A DNA stretch of 64,000 bases, from contig CP011020.1 of the NCBI GenBank assembly GCA_001023535.1, forward strand, positions 1,147,001 to 1,211,000, read 5' to 3'. A program made the position numbers and the translations under genes. Under the pieces are notes generated by a model. The model made no database searches. It had not been told where the DNA came from and was given only the letters and a program-made list of their open reading frames with translations. Positions 26,964 to 36,928 of the stretch are shown one piece after another. Numbering within the stretch: position 1 is the stretch's first letter; every line of letters starts with the position of its first letter. This DNA is from Pseudomonas chlororaphis. Its GTDB lineage: Bacteria; Pseudomonadota; Gammaproteobacteria; Pseudomonadales; Pseudomonadaceae.

Positions 26964-27662
26964 ATGTTACAGGTCCAACACCTTCACCAGTACTACGGCG
27001 GTAGCCACATCCTGCGGGGCCTGTCGTTCGACGTGAAGGTCGGCGAGGTGACGTGCCTGCTGGGACGCAATGGCGTGGGCAAGACCACCCTGCTCAAATG
27101 CCTGATGGGCCTGCTCCCGGCCAAGGAAGGCGCGGTGAATTGGGAAGGCAAAACCATCACCGCGTTCAAGCCGCACCAGCGGGTCCATGCCGGCATCGCC
27201 TATGTGCCCCAGGGCCGGGAGATTTTCGGCCGGCTGACCGTGGAAGAAAACCTGCTCATGGGCCTGTCGCGCTTTCCCGGCGCCGAGGCCCGGGAAGTGC
27301 CGGCGTTCATCTATGAGCTGTTCCCGGTGCTGCTGCAAATGAAACACCGCCGTGGCGGCGACCTGTCGGGCGGCCAGCAACAGCAGCTCGCCATCGGCCG
27401 GGCCTTGGCCAGCCGGCCGCGCCTGTTGATCCTCGACGAGCCCACCGAAGGCATCCAGCCCTCGGTGATCAAGGAGATCGGCGCGGTCATCAAGAAACTG
27501 GCCGCCCGGGGCGACATGGCGATCTTGTTGGTGGAACAGTTCTACGACTTCGCCGCCGAGCTGGCCGATCAATACCTGGTGATGTCCCGGGGCGAGATCG
27601 TGCAGCAGGGCCGCGGAGAAAACATGGAAGCCGAGGGTGTGCGCGGACTGGTTACGATCTAG
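26964..27662 (+). CDS. urtE: urea ABC transporter, ATPase UrtE
   Basis: 232 residues, LivF-type ATPase: MLQVQHLHQYYGGSHILRGL, Walker A GRNGVGKTT (34-42), PQGREIFGRLTVEENL, signature LSGGQQQQLAIGRALA and Walker B LLILDEPTEGIQPS (the TEGIQPS ending is typical of UrtE). It dimerises with UrtD to drive urea uptake. A clear GGAG precedes the ATG (CGAACGGAGTTCAA). It ends 30 nt before ureD, so uptake and urease assembly genes are probably cotranscribed at least in part. Confidence 0.96.
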   Translation: MLQVQHLHQYYGGSHILRGLSFDVKVGEVTCLLGRNGVGKTTLLKCLMGLLPAKEGAVNWEGKTITAFKPHQRVHAGIAYVPQGREIFGRLTVEENLLMGLSRFPGAEAREVPAFIYELFPVLLQMKHRRGGDLSGGQQQQLAIGRALASRPRLLILDEPTEGIQPSVIKEIGAVIKKLAARGDMAILLVEQFYDFAAELADQYLVMSRGEIVQQGRGENMEAEGVRGLVTI

Positions 27663-27692
27663 TCTGTAGCGTCCTGACGATAATCAGAAATC

Positions 27693-28535
27693 ATGAACCT
27701 ACCCGTATCCGCGCCCGCCCTGTTCACCCCCCATTGGCACGCCGAGCTGGACCTGGGCTATGCCCGCTTCGGCGACAGCACACGCCCGGTGCAACGCCGC
27801 CATCACGGCCCGTTGCGGGTGCAGAAGCACCTGTACGCCGAAGGCCCCGAGGTGTGCCAGCACATCATCGTCCACCCGCCCGGCGGCATAGCCGGCGGCG
27901 ACCGCCTGGACATCCGGGCCCACGTCGGCCCCGGCGCCTGGGCGCAACTGACCAGCCCCGGCGCGGCCAAGTGGTACCGCGCCGCGAGCCCGGCGTACCA
28001 GCACCTGGCGCTGAGTGTCGATGCCTGGGCGACGCTGGAATGGCTGCCCCAGGAAACCATCGTATTCAGCGCGGCCCAGGCCGAGCTCAGCACCACCGTC
28101 GACCTGCAGGGCGACGGGCGCTTGTTCTACTGGGACATGGTTGCCCTCGGCCGGCCGGCCAGCGGAGAGCGTTTTGACCTCGGGCATTTTCAATCGCACC
28201 TGGACATCCGTCGCGACGGCCGCTTGCTCTGGCACGAGCGCCAGCGCATCGTCGGCGGCGATGGTTTGCTCGACTCGCCCATCGGGCTCGGCGGCGATCC
28301 AGTGTTTGCCACGTTGTTGGTGACCGGTGAGATCGATGGCGACTTGCTGGAACAGTGCCGCTCCCTGGGCCACGCCGTGCGTGGCGACCTGACGCAATTG
28401 CCTGGGCTGGTCGTGGCGCGGTGCCTGGCGAGCGAGGCGTTGCTGGCGCGGGGCTGGTTGATTGAGCTGTGGCGGTTGCTCAGGCCTGCATTGCTGGGAC
28501 GAGAAGCCGTACCCCCTCGGATCTGGAGCACATGA
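27693..28535 (+). CDS. ureD: urease accessory protein UreD
   Basis: 280 residues. [20 protein letters not shown] (about 31-50) and [18 protein letters not shown] are the UreD (UreH) signatures, and [10 protein letters not shown] follows. UreD binds the apo-urease and, with UreF and UreG, guides nickel and CO2 to the active site in the cytoplasm. It is the first gene of the urease block after urtE, with a 30-nt gap. A REP pair separates it from ureA. The other accessory genes (ureEFG) are about 14 kb downstream behind unrelated genes. Confidence 0.96.
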   Translation: MNLPVSAPALFTPHWHAELDLGYARFGDSTRPVQRRHHGPLRVQKHLYAEGPEVCQHIIVHPPGGIAGGDRLDIRAHVGPGAWAQLTSPGAAKWYRAASPAYQHLALSVDAWATLEWLPQETIVFSAAQAELSTTVDLQGDGRLFYWDMVALGRPASGERFDLGHFQSHLDIRRDGRLLWHERQRIVGGDGLLDSPIGLGGDPVFATLLVTGEIDGDLLEQCRSLGHAVRGDLTQLPGLVVARCLASEALLARGWLIELWRLLRPALLGREAVPPRIWST

Positions 28536-28540
28536 GATCC

Positions 28541-28630
28541 TGTGGGAGCGGGCTTGCTCGCGAAGACGGCGTGTCAGCCAACTCAAATGTTGAATGTGAG
28601 TCCGCCTTCGCGAGCAAGCCCGCTCCCACA
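28541..28630. repeat. REP pair between ureD and ureA
   Basis: TGTGGGAGCGGGCTTGCTCG at 28541 and its mirror ending at 28630 occupy the ureD-ureA gap. Confidence 0.88.
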
Positions 28631-28680
28631 AGGGATGAGTATCCCGCCCCAAATTATTTATCTGCCCTTATGGATTGCAC

Positions 28681-28983
28681 ATGGACCTGACCCCACGCGA
28701 AAAAGACAAGTTGCTGATCTTCACCGCCGGCCTCGTCGCCGAACGACGGCTGGCCCGTGGCTTGAAGCTCAACTACCCGGAGGCCATGGCCTACATTTCC
28801 GCCGCCCTGCTCGAAGGCGCCCGTGACGGCCAGACCGTGGCCGAACTGATGCATTACGGCACGACGTTGCTGAGCCGCGAGCAGGTGATGGACGGCATTG
28901 CAGAGATGATCCCGGAGATCCAGGTCGAAGCGACGTTTCCCGACGGCACCAAGTTGGTCACCGTCCACCAGCCCATCGCCTGA
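28681..28983 (+). CDS. ureA: urease gamma subunit
   Basis: 100 residues starting [20 protein letters not shown], the invariant start of UreA; an ATG two codons earlier (28675) is less likely. [20 protein letters not shown] and [14 protein letters not shown] [19 protein letters not shown] complete the family pattern. The gamma subunit is structural and does not bind nickel. The ribosome site is weak. ureA is followed by two acetyltransferase genes before ureB; the first is also found at this place in P. aeruginosa as I recall. Confidence 0.97.
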   Translation: MDLTPREKDKLLIFTAGLVAERRLARGLKLNYPEAMAYISAALLEGARDGQTVAELMHYGTTLLSREQVMDGIAEMIPEIQVEATFPDGTKLVTVHQPIA

Positions 28984-28991
28984 GGCCCGCC

Positions 28992-29525
28992 ATGACTAGC
29001 CACGTTCGTGATGCCCAACCCACCGACCTGCCGGCGATCCGCGATATCTACAACGACGCCGTGCTCAACACCACCGCGATCTGGAACGATGCGCCCGTCG
29101 ACCTGGACAATCGCCAGGCCTGGTTCGCCGCCCGGCACGCCCAAGGCTATCCGGTGCTGGTCGCCGTCGACGGCGAGGCCAATGTGCTCGGCTACGCTTC
29201 ATTCGGCGACTGGCGGCCGTTCGACGGTTTCCGCCACACCGTGGAGCACTCGGTGTACGTGCGCAGCGACCAGCGCGGCCGAGGCCTGGGCCCGCTGCTG
29301 ATGAGCGCACTGATCGAGCGCGCGAAGGCCTGCGGCAAGCACATCATGGTCGCCGCCATCGAAAGCGGTAATGGCGCCTCGATCCGCCTGCATGAGCGGG
29401 CCGGTTTCGTCATCACCGGGCAAATGCCCCAGGTTGGCACCAAGTTCGGCCACTGGCTGGACCTGACCTTCATGCAGTTGAACCTCAATCCCGGAGCGCC
29501 CGCGCCGGCTGCCAACAAGGAGTGA
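28992..29525 (+). CDS. GNAT N-acetyltransferase, phosphinothricin/methionine-sulfone type
   Basis: 177 residues. VRDAQPTDLPAIRDIYNDAV at the start, EHSVYVRSDQRGRGLGPLLM (acetyl-CoA pyrophosphate loop QRGRGLG near 98) and the late HERAGFVITGQMPQVG motif match the Pat/Bar group. These enzymes acetylate the amino group of glutamate analogues such as phosphinothricin, methionine sulfoximine or methionine sulfone. The position 8 nt after ureA and before ureB corresponds to P. aeruginosa PA4866 (PitA) as I remember it. Whether it acts on a natural inhibitor of glutamine synthetase, which would suit a nitrogen operon, is an inference. Confidence 0.9.
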   Translation: MTSHVRDAQPTDLPAIRDIYNDAVLNTTAIWNDAPVDLDNRQAWFAARHAQGYPVLVAVDGEANVLGYASFGDWRPFDGFRHTVEHSVYVRSDQRGRGLGPLLMSALIERAKACGKHIMVAAIESGNGASIRLHERAGFVITGQMPQVGTKFGHWLDLTFMQLNLNPGAPAPAANKE

Positions 29526-30367
<842 letters not shown>

Positions 30368-30480
30368 ACTTCAGCTGCAAGTCTCTAGCTGCAAGCTGCA
30401 AGAAACAGCGGTTTGCGGCGCTCCCCTTCGCTTTGTTTTTACTTGAGGCTTGCAGCTTGAAGCTTGCGGCTCAGTTCCGA
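30368..30480. repeat. second palindromic repeat family, copy between ureB and ureC
   Basis: CAGCTGCAAGTCTCTAGCTG with GCAAGCTGCAAG near 30373-30402 faces ACTTGAGGCTTGCAGCTTGA with AGCTTGCGGC near 30441-30470 around a spacer containing CTTCGCTTTG. It is a relative of the elements at 26856 and 35257. Confidence 0.7.
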
Positions 30481-30491
30481 GGAACCATGAG

Positions 30492-32192
30492 ATGAAAATA
30501 AGTCGTCAGGCATATGCTGACATGTTCGGCCCCACCGTCGGGGACAAGGTCCGCCTGGCCGACACCGAGCTGTGGATCGAAGTGGAGAAGGACTTCACCA
30601 CCTACGGCGAAGAAGTGAAATTCGGCGGCGGCAAGGTGATTCGTGATGGCATGGGCCAGGGCCAGTTGTTGGCCGCCGATGTCGTGGACACGCTGATCAC
30701 CAACGCCCTGATCATCGACCACTGGGGCATCGTCAAGGCCGATGTCGGCCTCAAGGACGGGCGCATCGCGGCCATCGGCAAGGCCGGCAACCCGGACATC
30801 CAGCCCGACGTGACCATCGCCATCGGCGCCAGCACCGAAGTGATCGCCGGCGAAGGCATGATCCTCACGGCCGGCGGCATCGACACCCACATCCATTTCA
30901 TCTGCCCACAGCAGATCGAAGAGGCCCTGATGAGCGGCGTCACCACCATGATCGGTGGCGGCACGGGCCCGGCCACCGGGACCAACGCCACCACCTGCAC
31001 GTCCGGGCCGTGGCATTTGGCGCGCATGCTCCAGGCTGCGGATGCCTTCCCCATGAACATCGGTTTGACCGGCAAGGGCAACGCCAGCCTGCCGGAGCCG
31101 TTGATCGAGCAGGTCAAGGCCGGCGCCATCGGCCTGAAGCTGCACGAAGACTGGGGCACCACGCCGGCGTCCATCGACAACTGCCTGAGCGTGGCCGACC
31201 AGTACGACGTACAAGTGGCGATCCACACCGACACCCTGAACGAATCGGGCTTCGTCGAAACCACCCTCGGTGCTTTCAAAGGCAGGACCATCCACACCTA
31301 CCACACCGAAGGCGCTGGCGGCGGTCACGCGCCAGACATCATCAAGGCCTGCGGCTTTGCCAACGTGCTGCCCAGTTCCACCAACCCGACCCGGCCGTTC
31401 ACCCGCAACACCATCGACGAACACCTGGACATGCTGATGGTCTGCCATCACCTGGACCCGAGCATCGCCGAAGACGTGGCGTTCGCCGAGAGCCGCATTC
31501 GCCGCGAGACCATCGCCGCCGAAGACATCCTCCACGACCTCGGCGCGTTCTCGATGATCAGCTCCGACAGCCAGGCCATGGGCCGCGTCGGCGAGGTCAT
31601 CACCCGCACCTGGCAGACCGCCGACAAGATGAAGCGCCAACGCGGGGCCCTGCCCGGCGACGGTGAAGGCAACGACAACTTCCGTATCAAGCGCTACATC
31701 GCCAAGTACACCATCAACCCGGCGATCACCCATGGCATCAGCCACGAAGTGGGCTCCATCGAAGTGGGCAAGTGGGCCGACCTGGTGCTGTGGCGCCCGG
31801 CGTTCTTCGGGGTCAAGCCGACGCTGATCCTCAAGGGCGGGGCGATCGCCGCCAGCCTGATGGGCGACGCCAACGCCTCGATCCCGACGCCGCAACCGGT
31901 GCACTACCGGCCGATGTTCGCAAGCTTTGGCGGCTCGCGTCATGCCACCAGCCTGACCTTCCTCAGCCAGGCCGCCGTCGAGGCCGGGTTGCCGGAACAG
32001 CTCGGGCTGAAGAAGAAAATCGCCGTGGTCAAAGGCTGCCGCGACGTGCAGAAGACTGACCTGATCCACAACGACTACCTGCCGAACATCGACGTCGACC
32101 CGCAGACCTACCAGGTCAAGGCCGACGGCGTGCTGCTGTGGTGCGAGCCGGCGGACGTCCTGCCGATGGCGCAGCGGTATTTTCTGTTTTGA
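30492..32192 (+). CDS. ureC: urease alpha (catalytic) subunit
   Basis: 566 residues from [20 protein letters not shown]; an in-frame start 14 codons earlier lies in a repeat and is not used by the family. All nickel ligands are present: DTHIH (H133, H135), the carbamylated lysine in GLKLHEDWG (K216), H245, H271 ([10 protein letters not shown]) and D359 (SSDS). The active-site flap [19 protein letters not shown] carries the conserved histidine near 320. The enzyme hydrolyses urea to ammonia and carbamate in the cytoplasm. With UrtABCDE upstream the cell can scavenge and degrade urea. Confidence 0.98.
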   Translation: MKISRQAYADMFGPTVGDKVRLADTELWIEVEKDFTTYGEEVKFGGGKVIRDGMGQGQLLAADVVDTLITNALIIDHWGIVKADVGLKDGRIAAIGKAGNPDIQPDVTIAIGASTEVIAGEGMILTAGGIDTHIHFICPQQIEEALMSGVTTMIGGGTGPATGTNATTCTSGPWHLARMLQAADAFPMNIGLTGKGNASLPEPLIEQVKAGAIGLKLHEDWGTTPASIDNCLSVADQYDVQVAIHTDTLNESGFVETTLGAFKGRTIHTYHTEGAGGGHAPDIIKACGFANVLPSSTNPTRPFTRNTIDEHLDMLMVCHHLDPSIAEDVAFAESRIRRETIAAEDILHDLGAFSMISSDSQAMGRVGEVITRTWQTADKMKRQRGALPGDGEGNDNFRIKRYIAKYTINPAITHGISHEVGSIEVGKWADLVLWRPAFFGVKPTLILKGGAIAASLMGDANASIPTPQPVHYRPMFASFGGSRHATSLTFLSQAAVEAGLPEQLGLKKKIAVVKGCRDVQKTDLIHNDYLPNIDVDPQTYQVKADGVLLWCEPADVLPMAQRYFLF

Positions 32193-32224
32193 CCTGAAAC
32201 AGACAGGGTATTTGGCCGAACACC

Positions 32225-32319
32225 CGTGGCGAGGGAGCTTGCTCCCGCTGGACTGCGCAGCAGGCCCGTTTTTTCAGGGCCGCTTCGCGCCCCAAGCGGG
32301 AGCAAGCTCCCTCGCCACA
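32225..32319. repeat. REP variant pair (GGCGAGGGAGC type)
   Basis: GTGGCGAGGGAGCTTGCTCC at 32225 is mirrored by GGAGCAAGCTCCCTCGCCAC near 32319. It lies between ureC and the convergent cbpM and may help end both transcripts. A degenerate half copy (GGCGAGGGCGTTTGCTCCCTC) lies near 32711 before cbpA's stop. Confidence 0.85.
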
Positions 32320-32349
32320 AGGTTTATACCTGGCTCAGGAATGTGTGCA

Positions 32350-32649
32350 TCACTCCACCAACCGCCCCAACCGCTGTTTGAGCATGCGGTTTTCGTTGCG
32401 CAGCAGTTGCACTTCTTCCAGCAGGTCCAGCGCCAGGGCGACGCCTTCCCATTCCAGTTCCAACTCGCGCCGCAGCTTGGCCGCGCGCCGCGCCAGGACC
32501 AGTTCGTAGTCGGTGAAACGCCAGTCGGTCGGTGCCGCGCCGTGAGGTTCGAGGATGCCATGGGCGACGATTTCGATCACATGGACATCCGCCAACGCCG
32601 CGGCCTCGCAGAATTCCTTCAGGTTCAGTTCAATGATCGGGTTGTTCAT
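32350..32649 (-). CDS. cbpM: chaperone modulator CbpM
   Basis: 99 residues from ATG 32647-32649 with GGGAGA upstream; the longer start nine codons earlier is less likely. The sequence IIELNLKEFCEAAALADVHV followed by IEIVAHGILEPHG and DWRFTDYELVLARRAAKLRRE is the CbpM pattern, a small MerR-related protein that binds the J domain of CbpA and blocks its action. A coiled C-terminal helix (LLEEVQLLRNENRMLKQRLG) follows. It is downstream of cbpA with a 107-nt gap on the same strand. Confidence 0.93.
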   Translation of the reverse strand: MNNPIIELNLKEFCEAAALADVHVIEIVAHGILEPHGAAPTDWRFTDYELVLARRAAKLRRELELEWEGVALALDLLEEVQLLRNENRMLKQRLGRLVE

Positions 32650-32756
32650 GGTCTGCTTCTCCCAATGCTTCAACTGTCGAGTCTAGCCAGGCTTATGACA
32701 AATCTGACTGTGGCGAGGGCGTTTGCTCCCTCGGCACAGGTTTTATATTGAGCCGG

Positions 32757-33695
32757 TCAGAAATTCTCTCGCGGATCGAACGCGGCCTTTTTCGCCAGCT
32801 CCGCCCACAAGGCCTTGACCGCCTCGTCGCTGGCCTTGGGCATCACCGCCTTGAGCTGCACGAACAGGTAGCCGCGCTCGCCGGCCTTGTTGCGCAGGCC
32901 GTGGCCCTTGGCGCGCATGCGCTGGCCGTTCTGGCTGCCGGCCGGGACCTTGAGGTTGATCTTGCCGGTGAGGGTCGGGACCGCCACTTCGGTGCCCAGC
33001 GCCAGTTCCCACGGGGCCAGGGGCAAGGTGATGATCAAGTCCTGGCCCTCGACGTCGAACTTGGGGTGCGGGGCGAAGCGGATGGTCAGGTACAAATCGC
33101 CATTGGCACCGCCGCCGATGCCCGGCGCGCCCTGGCCCTTGAGGCGGATGCGCTCGCCGTCGGTCACCCCCAGCGGAATCTTCACGTTCAGGCTCTTGCT
33201 GGTGTTGCTCACGTGCTGGCCCGCCGCGTTGTATTGCGGCACCTGGTAGCTGACTTTCTTCGACTCGGTCGAGAGGGTTTCTTCCAGGAAGATCGGTAAT
33301 TCCAATTCCACGTCTTGTCCCCGACGGCCGGCGCTGCGACCTGATTGTCCGCCACCGAAACCTGATCCGCGATTACCGAAGATCGAACTGAAGAAGTCCG
33401 AGAAATCGCCGGTGTCCTGGCCACCGAAGCCGCCACGGCTCTGCCAGCCTGGCGGGCCCTGGAACGGCTGGCCGTGCTGGCCATAGCGGCGCAGGTCGTC
33501 GTATTCCGCGCGCTTGTCGGCGCTTTTCAGCGCTTCATAGGCTTCGGAAACGTCCTTGAACTTGGTCTCGGCGTCCTTTTCCTTGCTCACATCCGGGTGG
33601 TACTTGCGCGCCAGCTTGCGGTAGGCGGCCTTGATCGTGGCATCGTCCGCAGTCGGCTCCACACCCAGGATCTTGTAATAGTCTTTGAAGTCCAT
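32757..33695 (-). CDS. cbpA: curved DNA-binding protein CbpA (DnaJ family co-chaperone)
   Basis: 312 residues. The J domain [20 protein letters not shown] to about residue 68 contains the HPD motif (KYHPDVSKE). A Gly/Phe-rich linker ([20 protein letters not shown], about 86-105, then [10 protein letters not shown]) follows, then two beta-sandwich substrate-binding domains with [17 protein letters not shown] and IPAGSQNG-like [18 protein letters not shown]. There is no zinc finger. CbpA stimulates DnaK and binds curved DNA. It forms a unit with cbpM and is divergent from an Hsp70-like gene. Confidence 0.95.
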   Translation of the reverse strand: MDFKDYYKILGVEPTADDATIKAAYRKLARKYHPDVSKEKDAETKFKDVSEAYEALKSADKRAEYDDLRRYGQHGQPFQGPPGWQSRGGFGGQDTGDFSDFFSSIFGNRGSGFGGGQSGRSAGRRGQDVELELPIFLEETLSTESKKVSYQVPQYNAAGQHVSNTSKSLNVKIPLGVTDGERIRLKGQGAPGIGGGANGDLYLTIRFAPHPKFDVEGQDLIITLPLAPWELALGTEVAVPTLTGKINLKVPAGSQNGQRMRAKGHGLRNKAGERGYLFVQLKAVMPKASDEAVKALWAELAKKAAFDPRENF

Positions 33696-33990
33696 CTAAG
33701 CATCACCATCCGTTATCGATGTCGCACCGCCACGCACAGCCTGCCCGAATGACCGGGCAGCGGATTGACCGATCTCAAGATTGGGACCGGGCGGCGCATC
33801 AGAAGTTTATCGGCAGCCGGTGGCGGTTCTTGTACTCGCCCTGTGGCTGCCAGGCCCATGCCAGCAAGTTTGGGGGGATTGCGCGGTCTTTCAAGGCCAG
33901 CGTTTGCAAATTAGCGGATAACCGGCCTTCGAATCCGGGCCGCACTGGCATACACTGCGCGGCCGTTTTTTTAGCTGGAACCGCAAAGAC

Positions 33991-35256
33991 ATGAAAAACG
34001 CATCCCCGGCCCGTGCCTGCGGTATCGACTTCGGCACGTCCAACTCCACCGTCGGCTGGCTGCGCCCCGGCATGGAAACGTTGATCGAGCTGGAGGACGG
34101 CAAGATCACCCTGCCGTCGGTGGTCTTTTTCAATCTTGAGGAACGTCGGCCCGTGTATGGCCGCCTGGCCCTGCACGAGTACCTGGAAGGCTACGAAGGC
34201 CGGCTGATGCGCTCGCTCAAGAGCCTGCTGGGTTCCAAGCTGATCAAGCACGACACCAGCGTGCTGGGCACGGCCATGCCATTCAAGGACCTGCTGGGGC
34301 TGTTCATCGGCCAACTGAAGCAACGCGCCGAAGCCGCCGCGGGTCGGGAATTCGAAGAAGTGGTGCTGGGCCGTCCGGTGTTTTTCGTCGATGACGATGA
34401 ACTGGCCGACCAGGAAGCCGAGAACACCCTGGCGGACGTCGCCCGGGCGATTGGTTTCAAGGAGGTGTCGTTCCAGTACGAGCCCATCGCGGCCGCCTTC
34501 GACTATGAATCGACCATCGCGAAAGAAGAACTGGTGCTGATCGTCGACATCGGCGGCGGTACCTCGGACTTCTCCCTGGTGCGCCTGTCACCGCAACGGC
34601 GTAACCACGACAACCGTCATGCCGACATCCTCGCCACCGGCGGCGTGCACATCGGCGGGACCGACTTCGACAAGCAGTTGAGCTTGCAGGGCCTGATGCC
34701 GCTGTTCGGCTACGGCAGCCGGATGAAAAGCGGTGCCTACATGCCCACCAGCCACCACATGAACCTGGCGACCTGGCACACCATCAACGCGGTGTACGCG
34801 CAGAAATCCACCCTCGCCCTGAACAGCATGCGCTACGACATCGAGGACACCGGCGGCATCGACCGGCTGTTCAAGTTGATCGAACAGCGCGCCGGGCACT
34901 GGCTGGCCATGGAAGTCGAGGAAACCAAGATCCAGCTGACCCACACCGATCAACGCCATGTGGCCCTGGACCGGATCGAGCCGGGCCTGAGCGTGGACCT
35001 GAGCCGGGCACTGTTCGAATCAGCCATCGACGGGCTGTTGGAGCGGGTGCGCGCCAGCGTCACGCAGCTGCTCGGCGATGCCAACGTCGGCGTCGAGCAG
35101 GTCGACACGGTGTTCTTTACCGGCGGCTCCAGCGGCATTCCGGCGCTGCGCAACAGCGTCTCGGCGATGCTGCCCCAGGCCAAGCATGTCGAAGGCAACA
35201 TCTTCGGCAGCATTGGCAGTGGGTTGGCGATCGAGGCGATGAAGCGTTACGGCTAA
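33991..35256 (+). CDS. short Hsp70 family protein (YegD-like)
   Basis: 421 residues, about two-thirds of DnaK. The actin-like ATPase domain is complete: ACGIDFGTSNSTVGWLRPGM (phosphate 1), EPIAAAFDYES (connect 1), VLIVDIGGGTSDFSLV (phosphate 2) and VDTVFFTGGSSGIPALRNSV (adenosine). A standard peptide-binding domain and helical lid are missing, which is usual for YegD proteins. The client is unknown. It is transcribed away from cbpA across a 295-bp gap; the only promoter-like feature I see there is GCATACACT about 40 nt before the ATG. Proximity to a J-protein suggests, but does not prove, a functional pair. Confidence 0.9.
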   Translation: MKNASPARACGIDFGTSNSTVGWLRPGMETLIELEDGKITLPSVVFFNLEERRPVYGRLALHEYLEGYEGRLMRSLKSLLGSKLIKHDTSVLGTAMPFKDLLGLFIGQLKQRAEAAAGREFEEVVLGRPVFFVDDDELADQEAENTLADVARAIGFKEVSFQYEPIAAAFDYESTIAKEELVLIVDIGGGTSDFSLVRLSPQRRNHDNRHADILATGGVHIGGTDFDKQLSLQGLMPLFGYGSRMKSGAYMPTSHHMNLATWHTINAVYAQKSTLALNSMRYDIEDTGGIDRLFKLIEQRAGHWLAMEVEETKIQLTHTDQRHVALDRIEPGLSVDLSRALFESAIDGLLERVRASVTQLLGDANVGVEQVDTVFFTGGSSGIPALRNSVSAMLPQAKHVEGNIFGSIGSGLAIEAMKRYG

Positions 35257-35350
35257 AGCCAGTTGCAAGCTTCGAGCTTCAAGCTCCAAGTAACAGCAGT
35301 AATGCGGCACGACTGGCTTTTACTTGCAGCTTGCAGCTTGCAGCTCGTAA
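35257..35350. repeat. second palindromic repeat family, copy between the Hsp70 and AI-2E genes
   Basis: GTTGCAAGCTTCGAGCTTCA with AGCTCCAAGTAA near 35261-35294 faces TTTTACTTGCAGCTTGCAGC with TTGCAGCTCG near 35319-35348, around GCGGCACGACTGG. This is the third member of the family seen at 26856 and 30368. It lies between two convergent genes. Confidence 0.75.
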
Positions 35351-35358
35351 CTCCTGTC

Positions 35359-36372
35359 CTAGACCATCCCGATCTGCTTCAACTCGCTCTTGAGGTACGC
35401 ATAGTAGATCGGCCCCGCCACCACCCCCGGCAGGCCGAACGCGGCTTCGAACACCAGCATTGCCATGAGCAATTCCCAGGACTTGGCGCTGATCTGCCCG
35501 CCCACGATCCGGGCGTTGAGAAAGTATTCGAGTTTGTGGATCACGATCAGGTAACCCAGCGCCGCCACGGCGACCCAGATCGACAGCGACAGGCCGACGA
35601 TGGTGATCAGGGTGTTGGACATCAGGTTGCCGATGACCGGCAGCAGCCCCAGCAGGAAGGTCATCACGATCAGGGTCTTGGTCAGCGGCAGCTTGATGCC
35701 GAACAGCGGCAGCACCACCGCCAGGAAGATCCCGGTGAAGAAGGTGTTGAGCAGGGAAATCTTGATCTGGGCGAAAACGATGTTGCGAAACGCCTTGACC
35801 AGCAGGTTCAGGCGATCGAACAACGCCGCCGCCAGGGGTTTGCGCTTGGTCAGGTCGGGGATGCGCTGCAAGGCGACGATGGCCCCCAGCACCATGCCGA
35901 TCAGCAACGTCACGAACATGTGGGCCGCGTCCTTGCCCACCAGCTGCAGCTCGCTCAGGTGCTTGCTCATCCACGCGCCGATCGCCACTCGGAACTCGGC
36001 GGCGCTGGCCGGCAGGTAGGCGTCGATGAACGGCGGCAACTGCCCGCGGGCGCGGTCGACCACCGCCATGAACTTGTCCAGGGAGGCGCCCGGATTTTCC
36101 GCTTCATGGAGCAGGAAACTGATGGCCCCGGCGAAAATCAACGTCAGCACGCTGACCACCAGCGTGCCCAGCAACGCCACCGCCAGCCAGCGGGCACGCC
36201 GACCCTCGATCAGCCGTTGCAACTGCGGGGTGAGCATGTTGACGAGCTCGAACACCAGCAACCCGGCCAGCAGGCTCGGCAACAGGCGCAGCGGCAGCAC
36301 CAGCAACAACCCACCGAAGATGATCACCCAACTGATCACCAACAACACATGACGCTGAGAAAACGTTGGCAT
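35359..36372 (-). CDS. AI-2E family transporter (PerM-like)
   Basis: 337 residues with about seven to eight membrane helices in the AI-2E_transport pattern: two N-terminal helices (VLLVISWVIIFGGLLLVLPL), one near 60-80, a long soluble stretch (about 90-145), then a helical cluster from 148 ending in the diagnostic FEAAFGLPGVVAGPIYYAYL near 308-327. Members export autoinducer-2, act as Na+/H+ antiporters or have unknown cargo. No neighbour points to quorum sensing. Spacing to the convergent Hsp70 gene is filled by a repeat. Substrate is left open. Confidence 0.88.
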   Translation of the reverse strand: MPTFSQRHVLLVISWVIIFGGLLLVLPLRLLPSLLAGLLVFELVNMLTPQLQRLIEGRRARWLAVALLGTLVVSVLTLIFAGAISFLLHEAENPGASLDKFMAVVDRARGQLPPFIDAYLPASAAEFRVAIGAWMSKHLSELQLVGKDAAHMFVTLLIGMVLGAIVALQRIPDLTKRKPLAAALFDRLNLLVKAFRNIVFAQIKISLLNTFFTGIFLAVVLPLFGIKLPLTKTLIVMTFLLGLLPVIGNLMSNTLITIVGLSLSIWVAVAALGYLIVIHKLEYFLNARIVGGQISAKSWELLMAMLVFEAAFGLPGVVAGPIYYAYLKSELKQIGMV

Positions 36373-36498
36373 ACAGCCTCAAAGCAAACGGCGTGAAAGG
36401 ATTGGCAGTCTGCCAGCCTTCCGCCGACAGCACTAGGCATTGTATCGGCCGATTCGGGTCGAGGTTCAGGGGATTTTTTGCTGCGTCTTCGATGACCC

Positions 36499-36573
36499 AT
36501 CGCGAGCAGGCTCGCTCCCCACAATGGGCCACACAACGCAAACCTGCCGGGGAGCGAACCTGCTCGCGAAGAG
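36499..36573. repeat. diverged REP pair
   Basis: ATCGCGAGCAGGCTCGCTCC at 36499 is mirrored by GGGGAGCGAACCTGCTCGCG near 36549-36568. It lies between the AI-2E and PsiF-like genes and carries GCAGG/CCTGC in place of the usual centre. Confidence 0.75.
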
Positions 36574-36581
36574 GCCCCCGC

Positions 36582-36863
36582 CTATTTTTTCTTCAGGCAG
36601 TCACTCATGAATGCCTTGCGGGCATCGCCCTTCAGGGCCTGGGTGGTGGCCGTGGCGTTGCAGGTTTTCATGCGCTCCTGCGGGGTGCTCGAGTCGGCCT
36701 TCAGGCAGGTGCTCATGAACGCCTTGCGCTCGTCACCCTTGAGCGCCTTGGCGCTGGCGTCGGCGTTGCAGGTGGTCATCTTGTTCTGCTGCGCCGTCGC
36801 GGCGAAGCCCTGGGAGCACAGCAGCAAACCGATCATCAACAAAGGAACACGCAGCATTTTCAT
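36582..36863 (-). CDS. PsiF repeat protein (phosphate-starvation-inducible family)
   Basis: 93 residues from ATG 36861-36863 with AGGAGA 8 nt upstream. Signal peptide MKMLRVPLLMIGLLLCSQGFAA, then two PsiF repeats of about 35 residues, each with C-N-A, ALKGDxRKAFMSxCL. Each repeat has two cysteines, spaced for an intra-repeat disulphide in the periplasm. E. coli PsiF is induced by phosphate starvation, but its function is unknown. No Pho box was identified. Confidence 0.88.
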   Translation of the reverse strand: MKMLRVPLLMIGLLLCSQGFAATAQQNKMTTCNADASAKALKGDERKAFMSTCLKADSSTPQERMKTCNATATTQALKGDARKAFMSDCLKKK

Positions 36864-36928
36864 GACGTCTTCTCCTGAATGCCGCACAAGCGTGACGGCG
36901 ATGCATCCAGTGTAGACAACCCGGGCCA

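Noticed and set aside
30471..32069. 532-codon minus-strand frame opposite ureC
   Set aside because: Low-complexity shadow of a gene whose product carries every active-site residue.
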